Shown: positions 26,107 through 36,900 of the stretch, piece after piece
How the letters are laid out: each line of letters opens with the position of its first letter
Position numbering within the stretch: the stretch's first letter is position 1
Assembly (NCBI GenBank): GCA_030644725.1
Contig: CP130629.1
Span: 2,391,001-2,455,000, forward strand
Direction: 5' to 3'
Source of the DNA: Candidatus Electrothrix communis
GTDB taxonomy: Bacteria; Desulfobacterota; Desulfobulbia; Desulfobulbales; Desulfobulbaceae
DNA: 64,000 bases
Notes under the pieces: model-generated
Database searches by the model: none
Told to the model about the DNA's origin: nothing
The model's input: the letters and a program-made list of their open reading frames with translations, nothing else
Made by a program: the position numbers and the translations under genes

Positions 26107-27744
26107 GGATCTGTGCGGTTAGCCGTTTTTTTGCCTAAGCAGCCAGTTTAAAATCAATATCCTTTTCCTCAAACCACTTTCTGTATTCATTATTTTGCGC
26201 AAGAGCAGTAATCGCAGCCAAGGCCACGGTTCCTTTTTCAGTCCAGCTCATCCCATTATGTTTTTGTCGTTCTGACACAATCAGATCATTCGCCTTTTCA
26301 CCGACAGCACTCGAATTACAAAGTCCGAGTTCTTTTCGGGCAGCATAGCAGGGGATATAAGGTCGGTTCCTTTCCAGGTAGGCAATGAGTTTCTCTAATG
26401 ATTGAACGTTCTTTATATCCTTCTCCGGGATCTCACGCAAAAATCAATTGCTTTATCTGTGAGACCGTACCAAAGCAACGGCTTGAGTTTATTGAGAACT
26501 TCATTGCGTAATTTCCGACCGTTCATTGTTTGACTCAGCAACTCCCCGCACTTCTTACCAAGGTGGTACCAGTCCAATATTATTCCCATATTTTCTTTCC
26601 AGGAATAAAAATTTATAATTGCTGTATTCAGGACTGTATGACCATCAGTAAAAAACTGGAATCGTTTCCCGGAAAGACCGTTAGCAAGTAAAAAGACATT
26701 ATAATAGGAAGAAGAGAGGTTATGGACGCTCCGTTTAAGACATATTTTGTCCCGTTGTGAGAAAGACGAGCGATTGTGTTATGTGCGTATTTCCTTGTAT
26801 GCGCCGTTCTTTTCTGCCCCGGAATTCTGTTATCTTCCTGTCTTTTTACATTAACATCATCCACCGCTATGTTGATTGTTTCAGAAGGATCCTCGTAGCC
26901 TATCGGATTATCTATGTAACCATCAGAAAAGCCACATACTTCTGTACAAAGAGAGACTGCGTCGTCAATCTTCTCCTGATCCAGAAAAACAGGGACTGAT
27001 TGAGTATACTCTGGATTCTCTTCTTGATATATCCCGGTCTCTTCAAAGCCATGCCGGGATAATATTTGTTCGGATTTTTTGTTATATGCTCAAGCAGGGC
27101 AGTTCCTTCCCGCTCTGTAGCTTCATGAAGTGTACGGGATGGGGTGCCGTCTTTTTCCTGGTACCGGATGCGATTGATTAATCGTGTTGTTTTTCTGTAT
27201 GATTCTTCCGTATCACCGTAAATCAAAGCTATTTCTTTGAAACCTGTGGTTCGGTAATACTCTTTCCCATGCAGGCACGAAAAAACATCTTGACCGGTGT
27301 TGTATCGCACGTCGGCACCCTTCAGGATACTATGGGTAAAGAATGCAAATCGTCCGGCTTCCCCATCAACTTTATATGGACAACTATTTTGAATTACTTG
27401 TTCTCCGGCTTCACTCATCTCACCAGCTTTTTTTTTGAGACACCCCGGTAAGGTGCTCGGATAAAGCAGACCGTATTGTCGGATATGCGGTTTGTAAAAT
27501 GGTTTTTTCGCACTTGTCTATACTTACAGCATCTTTCTCACTGATAACCATATTGAAACTGCCATCTTGCTGCTTCGTCGGGCTATCGCTAATAGATTCG
27601 TTACACTCTACAAGTTCAACGCTTACTTTGACTTTATACCCAGTCATTCTGATCCCTCCACATGAAATATGAGTCTATCCTTCTATAATATTAATCGCAT
27701 GTCACGCGTGAGGGTAGTGAAAATTAATCTAACCGCACAGGTCG
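26107..27744. mobile_element. IS element copy 1 (about 1.64 kb)
   Basis: Terminal inverted repeats with a shared 12-bp core CTGTGCGGTTAG/CTAACCGCACAG; the right end extends to CTAACCGCACAGGTCG. Almost identical to copy 2 (51035-52671). Flanking octamers are CATTTTTT and GATTTTTT, not a perfect duplication. The right flank is the RelE-like toxin gene of the duplicated block, while the left flank is unrelated, so this copy marks a rearrangement junction. Confidence 0.88.
26135..27647 (-). pseudogene. Transposase of IS copy 1 (multiple frame breaks)
   Basis: Encodes a DDE-type transposase of about 500 aa in pieces: MTGYKVKVSVELVECNES, then EQVIQNSCPYKVDGEAGRFAFF, INIAVDDVNVKRQ (probable first Asp), FFTDGHTVLN (second Asp), DWYHLGKKCGELLSQ, and GEKANDLIVSERQKHNGMSW (probable Glu region). 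The layout resembles ISLre2/ISKra4-type transposases; the family call is tentative. Breaks include a run of nine A (copy 2 has seven; eight would be in frame) and a stop near 26440, so this copy as read is inactive. Confidence 0.75.
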
Positions 27745-27859
27745 GATTTTTTCGGAGCTGGGGATAGACAGTATTTTTTATCTTCGCGTACAGAGACGGA
27801 TCAATTTTCTTTTTGCGTTTCTCAAATTTTTTAGATTCCGCTATGCTGAACTCAAACAA
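27745..27859 (-). pseudogene. RelE-like toxin, truncated by the IS
   Basis: Only the first about 38 residues (FEFSIAESKKFEKRKKKIDPS... QLRKNP) remain; the frame then runs into IS sequence and stops at 27683. The C-terminal half holding the RNA-binding and catalytic residues is gone, so no toxin is expected from this copy although its antitoxin is intact. Confidence 0.88.
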
Positions 27860-28088
27860 GAGTGTATTCTCCTCGTTCAAGCTCCTTGATTCCGTCCTTT
27901 AGATTTTGTACCAGCTCGGTATCATGAAGAATTTCGTCCATTTCATCATTGTCAACATACTGCGCAGAGGAAAGGTACTGCATTACAGCAAACTCTATAA
28001 AGTTGGAAAGATTCCTTTTCTGCCCATCCGCTGCTGTTTTTATTATCCGGTAGACCGTATCATCAACCCGCATAGTCACTGTTTTCAT
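27852..28088 (-). CDS. Antitoxin of the truncated RelE-like toxin (copy 2)
   Basis: Same 78-aa sequence as the copy at 19574. The reading frame stays open upstream because of one extra T in the leader, but the ATG at 28088 with AGGAGAAC is the start. Kept without a functional partner toxin, it could still cross-neutralise the toxin made from copy 1. Confidence 0.82.
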   Translation of the reverse strand: MKTVTMRVDDTVYRIIKTAADGQKRNLSNFIEFAVMQYLSSAQYVDNDEMDEILHDTELVQNLKDGIKELERGEYTLV

Positions 28089-28321
28089 GATTGTTCTCCT
28101 TTTTAACGAAATCTTTATGAATAAATGGTATTCAAATTTATTCATAAAGTCAAGATGTCTCTGCAAACGGTAACACACAGACATTCCCGATGTTGCACGC
28201 AAATCGTCACGAAATAGGCCCCGCCCGTGAATAATCGTCATTACGCAGACGGATGGAACGGTGGTGGTGGGTGTCCGGGGTTGTATGTCATGGTTCATGC
28301 GATGCGGCATGAATGGTGCGT

Positions 28322-28492
28322 TGTAAGGGCACGGCGCGCCGTGTCCCTACCGAATAATCACCCCGGCCCGTGCATTATCGTCATTACGCAGGCACGTAGG
28401 GCTTGATTGAGTACAACGAAATAAGACAATCCGAGCAAAGAACCGTCTGCTTTCGTTGCACTCAAGCGGACCTACCTGGCTGAATTAATTCT
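28322..28492. repeat. Palindromic repeat cluster, copy 2
   Basis: Duplicate of 20043-20214: GTAAGGGCACGGCGCGCC palindrome and family-B inverted repeat from about 28394 to 28476. The 28147-28512 spacer has no gene. Confidence 0.8.
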
Positions 28493-28512
28493 ACTCTGAC
28501 CCTGTTTTTTCG

Positions 28513-28916
28513 CTATTTCCCGGATACGTGGAATATCAGTCCGTCAACCTGCTTAAAATGTTTATCCATTGTGTAAATCGGTAAACCGTGTTGGAGGGAG
28601 ACCGCAGCAATCCAGATGTCATTGGTAGGAATCGGGGTGCCTTTTTTCTGAGATGGTGCTGCACAGAGCTGTACTGTTCGGCAGTGTCTTCGACCACCGG
28701 ATACAGCATCACTCGCGGCGAATCAAGAAAGGCGACAAGTTCCCGACGGTTTTTCTGCTCTCTGTTTCCTGACTTGAAACCGGAAAGGAGCTCGCCGACT
28801 GATATGGAGGAAAAGCCGATGTGTGGAACCCTACGGAGGGTGTCAACAACTGCGGCATTCCCCCGCATGGCTTCGGAGTAAATATTGGTGTCGATCAAAA
28901 TGCCGTTCACTGCCAC
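28513..28916 (-). pseudogene. VapC-family toxin copy 2, frameshifted
   Basis: Identical to the copy at 20235 up to HHLRKK, where six T instead of seven (plus strand, about 28642-28647) shift the frame and remove the last two catalytic Asp residues. The shifted frame ends at 28536. If the run length is a sequencing error, this copy is also intact. Confidence 0.85.
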
Positions 28917-29167
28917 AGCTCCGGGTCAATCCGCCTTTCCGAGCTGATCGTCCCCTGAATTTCGCTGAACTCCTCTTCTGACCAGGAACCGAAAAGATGA
29001 TCCAGGTCATCATATTCCTTACTGAACTTTTTCTCTTTTTCAAGACCGACGTGTTTTTTCAGGGTGTCGAGAATAAACTGATTCACACTTGTCCGTGCTT
29101 TCGCAGCCTGCTGCTTGAGCAGGGCTGTGAGCTGTTCATCGACTTCCTGGATTGAAATTGATCCCAT
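28907..29167 (-). CDS. VapB-type antitoxin, copy 2
   Basis: Same as the gene at 20630 except for small substitutions; 86 aa from the ATG at 29167 with GGAGG upstream. It overlaps the toxin gene by 10 nt. Confidence 0.84.
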   Translation of the reverse strand: MGSISIQEVDEQLTALLKQQAAKARTSVNQFILDTLKKHVGLEKEKKFSKEYDDLDHLFGSWSEEEFSEIQGTISSERRIDPELWQ

Positions 29168-29884
29168 AGTTTCCTCCGTCATCATGTTTGCAGTGCTTTG
29201 AAGAAATTACAAATTTATTTTACGCCTGCATGCAGGACGTGTCAAGAGGATTGCCGAACAGGCATTCCCGGCCTGCAAAAATCGTAATTGCGCAGGCGGA
29301 TGGAACGGCGGTGGTGGATGTCGGGGTTGTATGACATGGCGAATTATTGGATACACCGTGGTTTCGCAGGGGCAGACCTATGTGTCTGCCCTGGTTGGAT
29401 TAACCGGGGTGGTCGAATATTCGGAAAACGTGGTCTGTCCCCTATTCCAATAGGCCCCGGCCCGTGAATAATCGTAATTGCGCAGACGGATGGAACGGCG
29501 GTGGTGGATGTCGGGGTTCATTCATGGTTCATGCGATGTGGTATGAATGGGGCGTTGTAAGGGCACGGCATGCCGTGTCCTACGGCCTGTGAAGTCGGGG
29601 TTGACGACATGGCGATTATTGGATACACCGTGGTTTCGTAGGGGCAGGCCCCTGTGCCTGCCCTGGTGGAACATACCGGGATGGCGGATGAACAGGGCGG
29701 ACACGGGGATCCACCCCTACCGAATTCCGAATAATCACCCCGACCCGTGCATTATCGTCATTACGCAGGCAGGTAGATCTTGATTGAGTACAACGAAATC
29801 AGACAATCCGGGCAAAGAACTGTCTGCTTTCGTTGCACTCAAGCGGACCTACCAGGCTATTTCTTTCCCCTTTTTTCCTTATGG
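29168..29884. repeat. Mosaic of dispersed repeats (families A and B)
   Basis: No gene in about 790 nt. Recognised pieces: TAAGGGCACGGCATGCCGTG palindrome near 29560, a full family A element at 29637-29721 (GTAGGGGCAGGCCCCTGTGC... GGGCGGACACGGGG... CCCCTACC) and a family B inverted repeat at about 29770-29853. The unit CGTGCATTATCGTCATTACG precedes family B here and near 20090, 28368 and 30780, so the elements travel as a composite. Confidence 0.8.
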
Positions 29885-29957
29885 TTGACTTTCAGCAGAA
29901 GGCAGAATACCATATAGTCATAAAGACCATAATAACTACAATGAAAGGGGGCACATT

Positions 29958-30236
29958 ATGACAACCATATCAGTTGCTGTTGCAAAAAGTCGGTTTTCCG
30001 AATTCATAGCTAAAAGCAGCTATACTCGTGAACGTTTTATTATCACCAAAAGAAACAAACCCGTTGCTGCATTGGTCAGCCTGGAAGATCTCCAAATTAT
30101 TGAGCAGCATGAAGAGCGACAGGGGCTTGCCTCTATCATCGGGAAATGGAAAGGCTTTGAAGGGGTGGGGGAGCAGATAGGCGATCTGTCCAATTTACGA
30201 AAAGATGCAGGAACCCGGAAAAATGTTTCTCTTTGA
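29958..30236 (+). CDS. Phd/YefM-family antitoxin
   Basis: A 92-aa protein, MTTISVAVAKSRFSEFIAKS, RERFIITKRNKPVAALVSLEDLQIIEQHEE, the Phd/YefM fold, followed by a C-terminal toxin-binding tail. AAAGGGGGC precedes the ATG. It overlaps the PIN toxin gene by 14 nt. It should repress its own operon, but no clear operator was singled out. Confidence 0.88.
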   Translation: MTTISVAVAKSRFSEFIAKSSYTRERFIITKRNKPVAALVSLEDLQIIEQHEERQGLASIIGKWKGFEGVGEQIGDLSNLRKDAGTRKNVSL

Positions 30237-30630
30237 TACGGACGTTATCACCAATGTCTTAAAAAAAACGCCCTCACACGCTCTGCTTCAAAAACTTGAA
30301 GGTCTGCCGAGAGCCCAACAATATATTTCCACAATCACCATTTCGGAAATAGTTTACGGTGCATTTAAAAGCAATCGTCCAGAATATCATCTGAACAATC
30401 TGGAAAATATTTTACTGCCTGCTGTGAATGTGGTCGGTTTTGATACAAAGGCAGCCGCTGTTTGCGGTCAGCTTCGAGCTGAACTGGAGAAAAAAGGGCA
30501 GCCGCTTGACCTTGCTGATCTTGAAATCGCCTCAATCGCCATGGCCGGAGGCTTTACCCTTGTGACGGGGAATACCCGACATTTCGGCAGAATTGAGGCG
30601 TTGCGGGTGGAAAATTGGTTGAAGGGGTGA
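30223..30630 (+). CDS. vapC: VapC/FitB-type PIN toxin
   Basis: A 135-aa ribonuclease: FDTDVITNVLKK (D5/D7), TISEIVYGAF (E42), PLDLADLEIASIA (D99) and VTGNTRHFGRI (Asn in the last acidic position, usual in FitB-like PINs). Start chosen at the ATG at 30223, directly before FLFDTD; a start at 30205 would add six residues. The only TA pair in this window with both genes intact and unique. Confidence 0.9.
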   Translation: MFLFDTDVITNVLKKTPSHALLQKLEGLPRAQQYISTITISEIVYGAFKSNRPEYHLNNLENILLPAVNVVGFDTKAAAVCGQLRAELEKKGQPLDLADLEIASIAMAGGFTLVTGNTRHFGRIEALRVENWLKG

Positions 30631-30921
30631 TGAACGGCGGGTTCATTCATGGTCTTTATCGTTCCACGGTTTCGTAGGGGCAGGCCCCTGTGCCTGCCCT
30701 GTTGGAACATACCGGGATGGTGGATGAACAGGGCGGACACGGGGAGCCGCCCCTACCGAATTCCGAATAATCACCCTGGCCCGTGCATTATCGTCATTAC
30801 GCAGGCACATAGGTCTTGATTGAGTACAACAAAATCAGACAATCCGGGCAAAGAACCGCCTGCTTTCGTTGCACTCAAGCGTATCTATCTGACTGCACCA
30901 GGAAACCCCATCAGAAAAAAA
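30631..30921. repeat. Family A plus family B repeat pair
   Basis: A family A element at 30675-30756 and a family B inverted repeat at about 30808-30884 fill the gap between the VapC gene and the end of the Rhs gene. No space remains for an immunity gene. Confidence 0.78.
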
Positions 30922-33900
30922 CTAATTATATCCATAACGTTCCGCAAAACAAGGATCGCTAGGACTTAATGGGCCTATAAAGTCTGGCTGACACATATAT
31001 GGCGGTTCTGGCTCTCCATCCCCTGTTATAATTATTTTCTCATCCTTTGGATAAAAGGTAATTTCATAGGAGTTAGGATCAACTGTTCCCGGTGCCGCTT
31101 TAGGAAAATCTGGAACATTAGTTGAATAATCTTCAACTGTAAATTTAGTTCCTTGTTTCATATACCCTTTATTAATCATCTCGTCAATTTCGTGAGGGAA
31201 TGTATGAATGCAACCATGTGATTCTAATAAATGTGACCTTTTTTTATTCTCAATATCTGGGGTAGTATGAAAATATTGCACATATGGCGTTTCAGTCATA
31301 TAATCGTAGCGGCCATTATTATTATGATCAACAAACCATTTGCATGATACATGTCCAAAATCATTTTGATTCCATGGTCCCCCCGAGCCATACGTATTTA
31401 GTGGCTCATATTCACCCGTGAATTCTGATTGAAGGTCAATAAATTTGTCTTGATTCTTATCTTGAAATACTTGGACTTCAAGTTCGGTTCCATTGAATCT
31501 AACATCAGCACCCCAAGGAATTTCAGATTGTCGTCCCCATACACTAGTAACATGTAAACCACATCCATATATTCGGTATTCGCCATCATCAGTTGGGGCA
31601 TAACTATAATTATTTCTAGAATGATTTCCTGGGCGTTTTTTACTAGGCCCTCCTTTGCCTTCATAACTGTCAACTAAAACTTGTTCAAATCCGTACCAAT
31701 CAAAATACGAGATTGGTCTATTCCCAACATACCCAAACCGATGCAACGTCCCCGGTTCGCTCAACCGTCCCCGATAACTATCCTGCCCCATCCAAACCCC
31801 AGTCTCCGGCTCATAATGCCGAGACCCGAACCAAACCAGCCCGGTATTCTCATCAAACTCCTTACCAGTCAAGGTGTAATGGTTATGCGGATCAGTGAAG
31901 TTACCATTCTCCGGCAGCACGGCCCCGTATGGATCATAGCGGTAGTTATGGTGCGAGTTGCCGTTATGCTTGGTCAGGCCGACCACATCGCCCTTATTAT
32001 TGTAATGGTACCAGTACATCTGCCCCTGGGTGCCGCCCTTGTACTGGTGCATAAGGGCCATGTGCCCGCCCGCGCCCCGGTAATAATCCGTGTGCTGGCC
32101 ATTGAGCATCTTGTATTCAGCCACCGGATCAAGCCCGTCAAAGACATACTCGTCCCGTTTATCCACCCCGTTGCCGCCCTGTTTGGGATCGTAATGCTGG
32201 ACCAGTCTGCGGCCGCCGCCGTCATATTCCAGGGTGGTGAAGGCCCGGTCGATGCGATGGTCTGCTTCTTTCTTGTCGCCGCCGACAATCATGTAATCCT
32301 GGGCCAGGACAAGGCGGTTTTCCGGGTCATAGCTGTAATCCACCCCGTACTGCGGGCCGTTTCGGTCGATCAGCTGCCGGTTGATCCGGTTGCCGTTGGC
32401 GTCAAAGCGGTACTCATAGGCAAAATCATCGTTCTTCTTATCAGCCGCATTTTCCATGGCCAGCATCTGGTTGGCCGCATTGTACTCATAGGTGCGATAA
32501 AAGCCGTCAAAGGGGGTGTTGGTCTGGAGGTCGTCGTTGCTCTCCCAGCTCAGGCGGTTACCCACCGGGTCGTAGCTGTAGGCTGTTTCCACCATGCCGC
32601 CGTTATTCTTGATCGGTGACATGCTCATATAGGCCAAACGATGGAGGCCGTCATACTCGTAGGCCTCGGTGACCACAGAGGGCTTGCGCCAGCCGTATTC
32701 TTTGACCGTCTCGGTGATATGACCGACCTCGTTATAGCTGTACTTGAACCCGCTGTTGGTCTTGCCGCCATTGGTGACCTGGCGGTTGATCCGTTCCAGG
32801 GTCCGGTAGACCTTATCGTAGGCAATGGTGGTCTCGGTCTGGTTGGGATTAACAATCTGGGTCAGGTTGCCCACCAGATCGCGGCTGTATTCGATGGCCT
32901 GACCTGCCGGATCGGTCATCCGTTGCAGCCAGTTATTGGGGCTGTACGCATAGCCCACCTGATTGCCGTCCGGGTAGGTGGTGCCGATGCGGTTGGAAGC
33001 GGCATCGTACTGATAGCCCAGCACCCGCGCAAAGGGATCGTTCTGTTCCGTGACCCGGTTCAGGGGATCAAAGGCCCAGGAGGTTTCGCCCAGTTTATCG
33101 TTCATGCCGATGCGGTTATTATTGGCATCATATTGATAGGCCACCGTGCTGGCATCGGCATAGCTGATCTGCTCCAGCATGTCATCCAAGTAAAAGGCGT
33201 ACTCAGTCAGCTCGCCCTTGCCATCTTGGCGGCTAATCCGGTTGCGATTGCCGTCATAGGCGTATTCCCAGACCTTATTCAGCGGGTCAATCTCTTTGAT
33301 CAGTTTGCCCACCCCATTATGCTCGAACAGGGTCTCCGCGCCGTTGGCATTGATAATACCGGTGAGCAGGCCCCGCCGGTCGTAGCTGTAGGCGGTGAGC
33401 ACGTTGACATCATTACCCGGATCAAGGCCCGGACGATAGTTCTCGTGAACCCGGTTCAGGCGATACACCCCGTCAAATTCATACAGGGTCACGGTGTCAT
33501 CCGCTTCGATCAATTTGGTGCGATTGCCCACCAGATCATAGGTATAGCCAGTGGTTTCGTTTTCCGCATTGGTAACCGCGATCAGACGGTCCAGCTCATC
33601 CACGCTGTACGAGGTCGCATTACCTTCAGCATCCGTGACTTGGAGCAGGTTATTGACTTTATCATAGGCAAAAACAGTGCTGCCGCCTTCAAAGTCGATC
33701 ATTTCGCTGCGGCGATGGGCGGCATCGTAGCGGATCTCCGCCTGATGGTTGAGCGGGTTGGTGACAAAACGGAGGTTGCCCGCTGCATCGTACTCGAATT
33801 TGCTGCTGACATTGGTTTCCTGATCAGGAGCAACAGCAGGCTGATAATTCCTGATCACCTCGCTGCGGCGGTCCAGCTCATTATAGGCAAAGGCGGTAAC

Positions 33901-36900
33901 AGTCCCCATGGGATCAGTGACCTGGGTCAGTTTGCCGTTGCCATTATAGGTCAAGGTTCTGGTGTGCTCTTCTGGATTGATAACCGTCTGGAGGCGGTTG
34001 GTGGGGGTATAGACATAGTTTGTTTCGTAGCCGCGCGGATTGAGGACAGAGAGCAGGTTGCCCATAGGATCATAGGAATATTCCCATTCATAACCTTCAG
34101 CATCCTGTTTTGTCCGAAGCCGGTTCTGGAGATCGTACTCAGCCCTGAACTCGTATCCTTCCGGGTCAGTGACCGAGAGCCGATTGCCCAGCAGGTCATA
34201 GGTAAAAGCGGTGGTGACGTTGGTGTCCGCATCTTCACCGGCTCCGGGCAGGTAGTTGCGGGTTATGGTCAGGGGACGCCCCAGGGCGTCGTAGTCCACA
34301 TGCTTGACCCTATTTTCGGGATCAGTTGCGTCGGTGATCCGGCCCAAGGCATTATAGGCAAAACTCTGATGCAGTCCCAACGGGCCGCTGACATCCGTAA
34401 CCCGAAGCATATTGTCGTAGAGATAGCTCCAGGCCCGGCCTTCGGCATCGGTTCGACCGGTTCGCTCGTTCATCAGGCCATAGGCAAAGGAAGAGGTAAA
34501 GCCCAGCTGGTTGGTGACCGCAGCGATGCTATCCGAAGCGGTCCAGTCGTACTTGATGGCCCCGCCGTTGGGGTCAAGGGAGGTGGTCAAATTGTTGTTG
34601 GCATCATACTCATAACCGATATGAAAACCCAGCGGGCCGTCCACAGCAATCAGGTTGGAGTTGTTGTCGTAGGTATAGCTATACGAGTTACCAAGCGGTT
34701 TTGTTTTGCCGACGATTCGGCCCAGATCGTCATGGCTGAAGCCGGTGGCTGCGCCTTCCGGGTCGGTCACGCTGATCAGGTCGCCTTCCGCGTCATAGGC
34801 GTTGACGGTGGTGTTGCCGCGCAGGTCGGTCATCTGCACAGGCAGACCGTGGGCATCATAGGTGATGGAACCGCAGTCGCCCAGAGGCAGGCAGAAGGCG
34901 GTCAGGTTACCGTTGTCGTCGTAGGTAAAGGTAGTTTCGCGTTCTGTGGTCGCATTGACCTTCTCGGTCGTCCGAGTAACCTGATTGCGCTCGTTGTACT
35001 CCCAGGCACCGATGCCAGCCCAGCGGACCGTCCGCTGTCAGGCGGTTGCCCTTATCATCGTAGGTCCAGCTCCATTGCACTCCGGCCTGATTCTGATGAC
35101 CGGTGCGGTTCAGGTTTTCATCATAGGTGAATTCTTCTGCGGTGCCGTCGGGATAGTCGGTGCGGACAAGGCGCAGCTCCTCGTCATAATGGTAGACATG
35201 GGCATTGCCGTAGGAATCGCTCACCGTGGTCTGACCGTTAGCATAGCTGTATAGATACATCTCGCTTTCGCCCACAGTCTGTTCGCTGACCCGGTATTCG
35301 TCATCGTAGCTGTTCTGGACAACAGAATGCCCTTTGGCGGAGATGATTCCGGTCATCTGTCCCAAGTCGTCATACTGATACTGGGTACGGTTGCCCCGAC
35401 CGTCCACAAAGGCAGTGAGCATATCATCCGTGTACTCATAGCGCAGAGTGATGTTTTCCGGCAAATCGGCCTTGGTAATACGCCCGTCTGCATTGACTGC
35501 AAAGTCGATCCGACGACCGGCTGTGTTTTCCACGGCAGCTAAGTTGTCGCCATCGTAGATGAGATTGATCCGGTTATCGTTGCGGTCAACTAGGGCAATT
35601 AAGCGGCCTTCACTGTCAAAGCGTTTCGTCTCCAGGGCGCATTGGCAGTCCGTGTCCCGGAGTACGAACTCATCGCCTTCCTTGGTGATGACGTTAAAGT
35701 TGCCCGGAGTGTCGGACACATAGGTGTCGCCCGTTTTCTTGAAATTGGCTGTATGGCCGTCGGCAAAGAGAATTTGCACGCCCTCAAAGGCCGGGGCCAT
35801 GTCGATCTCTAAGAGATACTGACCCAATTCCGAGGTCCAGCCTTTACCGAAATACTGGGGCGGTTCCGCCACAACCTCGTCAGAGCCGTCCGGGAAGTAG
35901 CGGCGTTTGGATGCCGGTGTCCAAAGCACAGCCTGGGAGTTGTAGATTCGTTGCAGCCGGATCGTGCTGTCGCCGGGACCGGCTACTGCCGCATCGGTTT
36001 CCTGCTGAATGAAATTACCGATGGCCGTGTTGACCGGGTCGCCGATGAATTTCACCGATCCGCCACAGGCGTTCGACTTACAATTTTTACCGAAAAGATC
36101 GGAACGGGTGGTATGGTAGAAATATTCAAGAAAAGCGTCCTGATCGCATTCGCCAACCACCTCTATTTTATTGGTGCTGTCAGCCTTGTCAGCATCATCG
36201 CCGCCGTTATAGTTGCCGTTTGAGCCGCTCTCTAGGGTCGATTCATTATTATTGGTCATCAAGGAAGGATCTTCCGAGACATTTTCCACTTCCGCACTGA
36301 CTACGACCTTGCCGTTGCCCAGACCGACATGATCCACGGAATTGATTGCCGGGGCCGGGGCAAAACAACCTCCGATACTGCGCCCTACATCGCTGTACAG
36401 CCGTCCATAACCAGGAGCTGTGCTGCTGGGGAGGTAAGGCAGTACATCGCCGGACTCGGTGATGATATCAAAGAAGATACGGTAAATACCCTCGGCAGGC
36501 AGTTCAAAATGGAAATTTGCTGTTACTTGACCGGTTCCGCCGTTGGGGAGCAAAGAAAAGGGCGTATACGTACCGCTGATTGAGGCAGGGTATGGGACAT
36601 AAGAGTTTCCGCCTGTCCAGAGAAAGACCTCCGGGTTGCCGATAGTAAAGCCGTTCATTTCACAGTTGGTATTATTCACCAAGCCCCAAGTCTGAACGAA
36701 GTCCGGGCCGAGGCCGCTAGCGGGTGTCTCCCAATTATCATACAGGGGTTCGCGTTCGGAGCATTCCCACGGTTCAGGCGGTTCTACAGGGGGTGGTTCT
36801 ACATTTTCTTCCACAGTGAACTGAAAAACGGAAGACCACCTAGCGGATGCGTTATCACGAACTTTCCAATAATAAGTTTTACCGGTCTCTACAGTCAGAG

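Larger units (their letters stand above)
27745..29450. repeat. 1.7-kb duplicated block, copy 2
   Basis: Near-identical to 19467-21173. Its left edge coincides with the end of the IS element, so the toxin gene loses its C-terminal half. Its right edge is at CCTATTCCAA. The high identity, including the repeat-rich spacers, points to a recent event. Confidence 0.93.

Noticed and set aside
31681..32619. Plus-strand ORF of 312 aa
   Set aside because: Also antisense to the Rhs gene.
32641..35130. Plus-strand ORF of 829 aa
   Set aside because: Long open frame created by the biased codons of the YD repeats on the opposite strand; hydrophobic low-information sequence.
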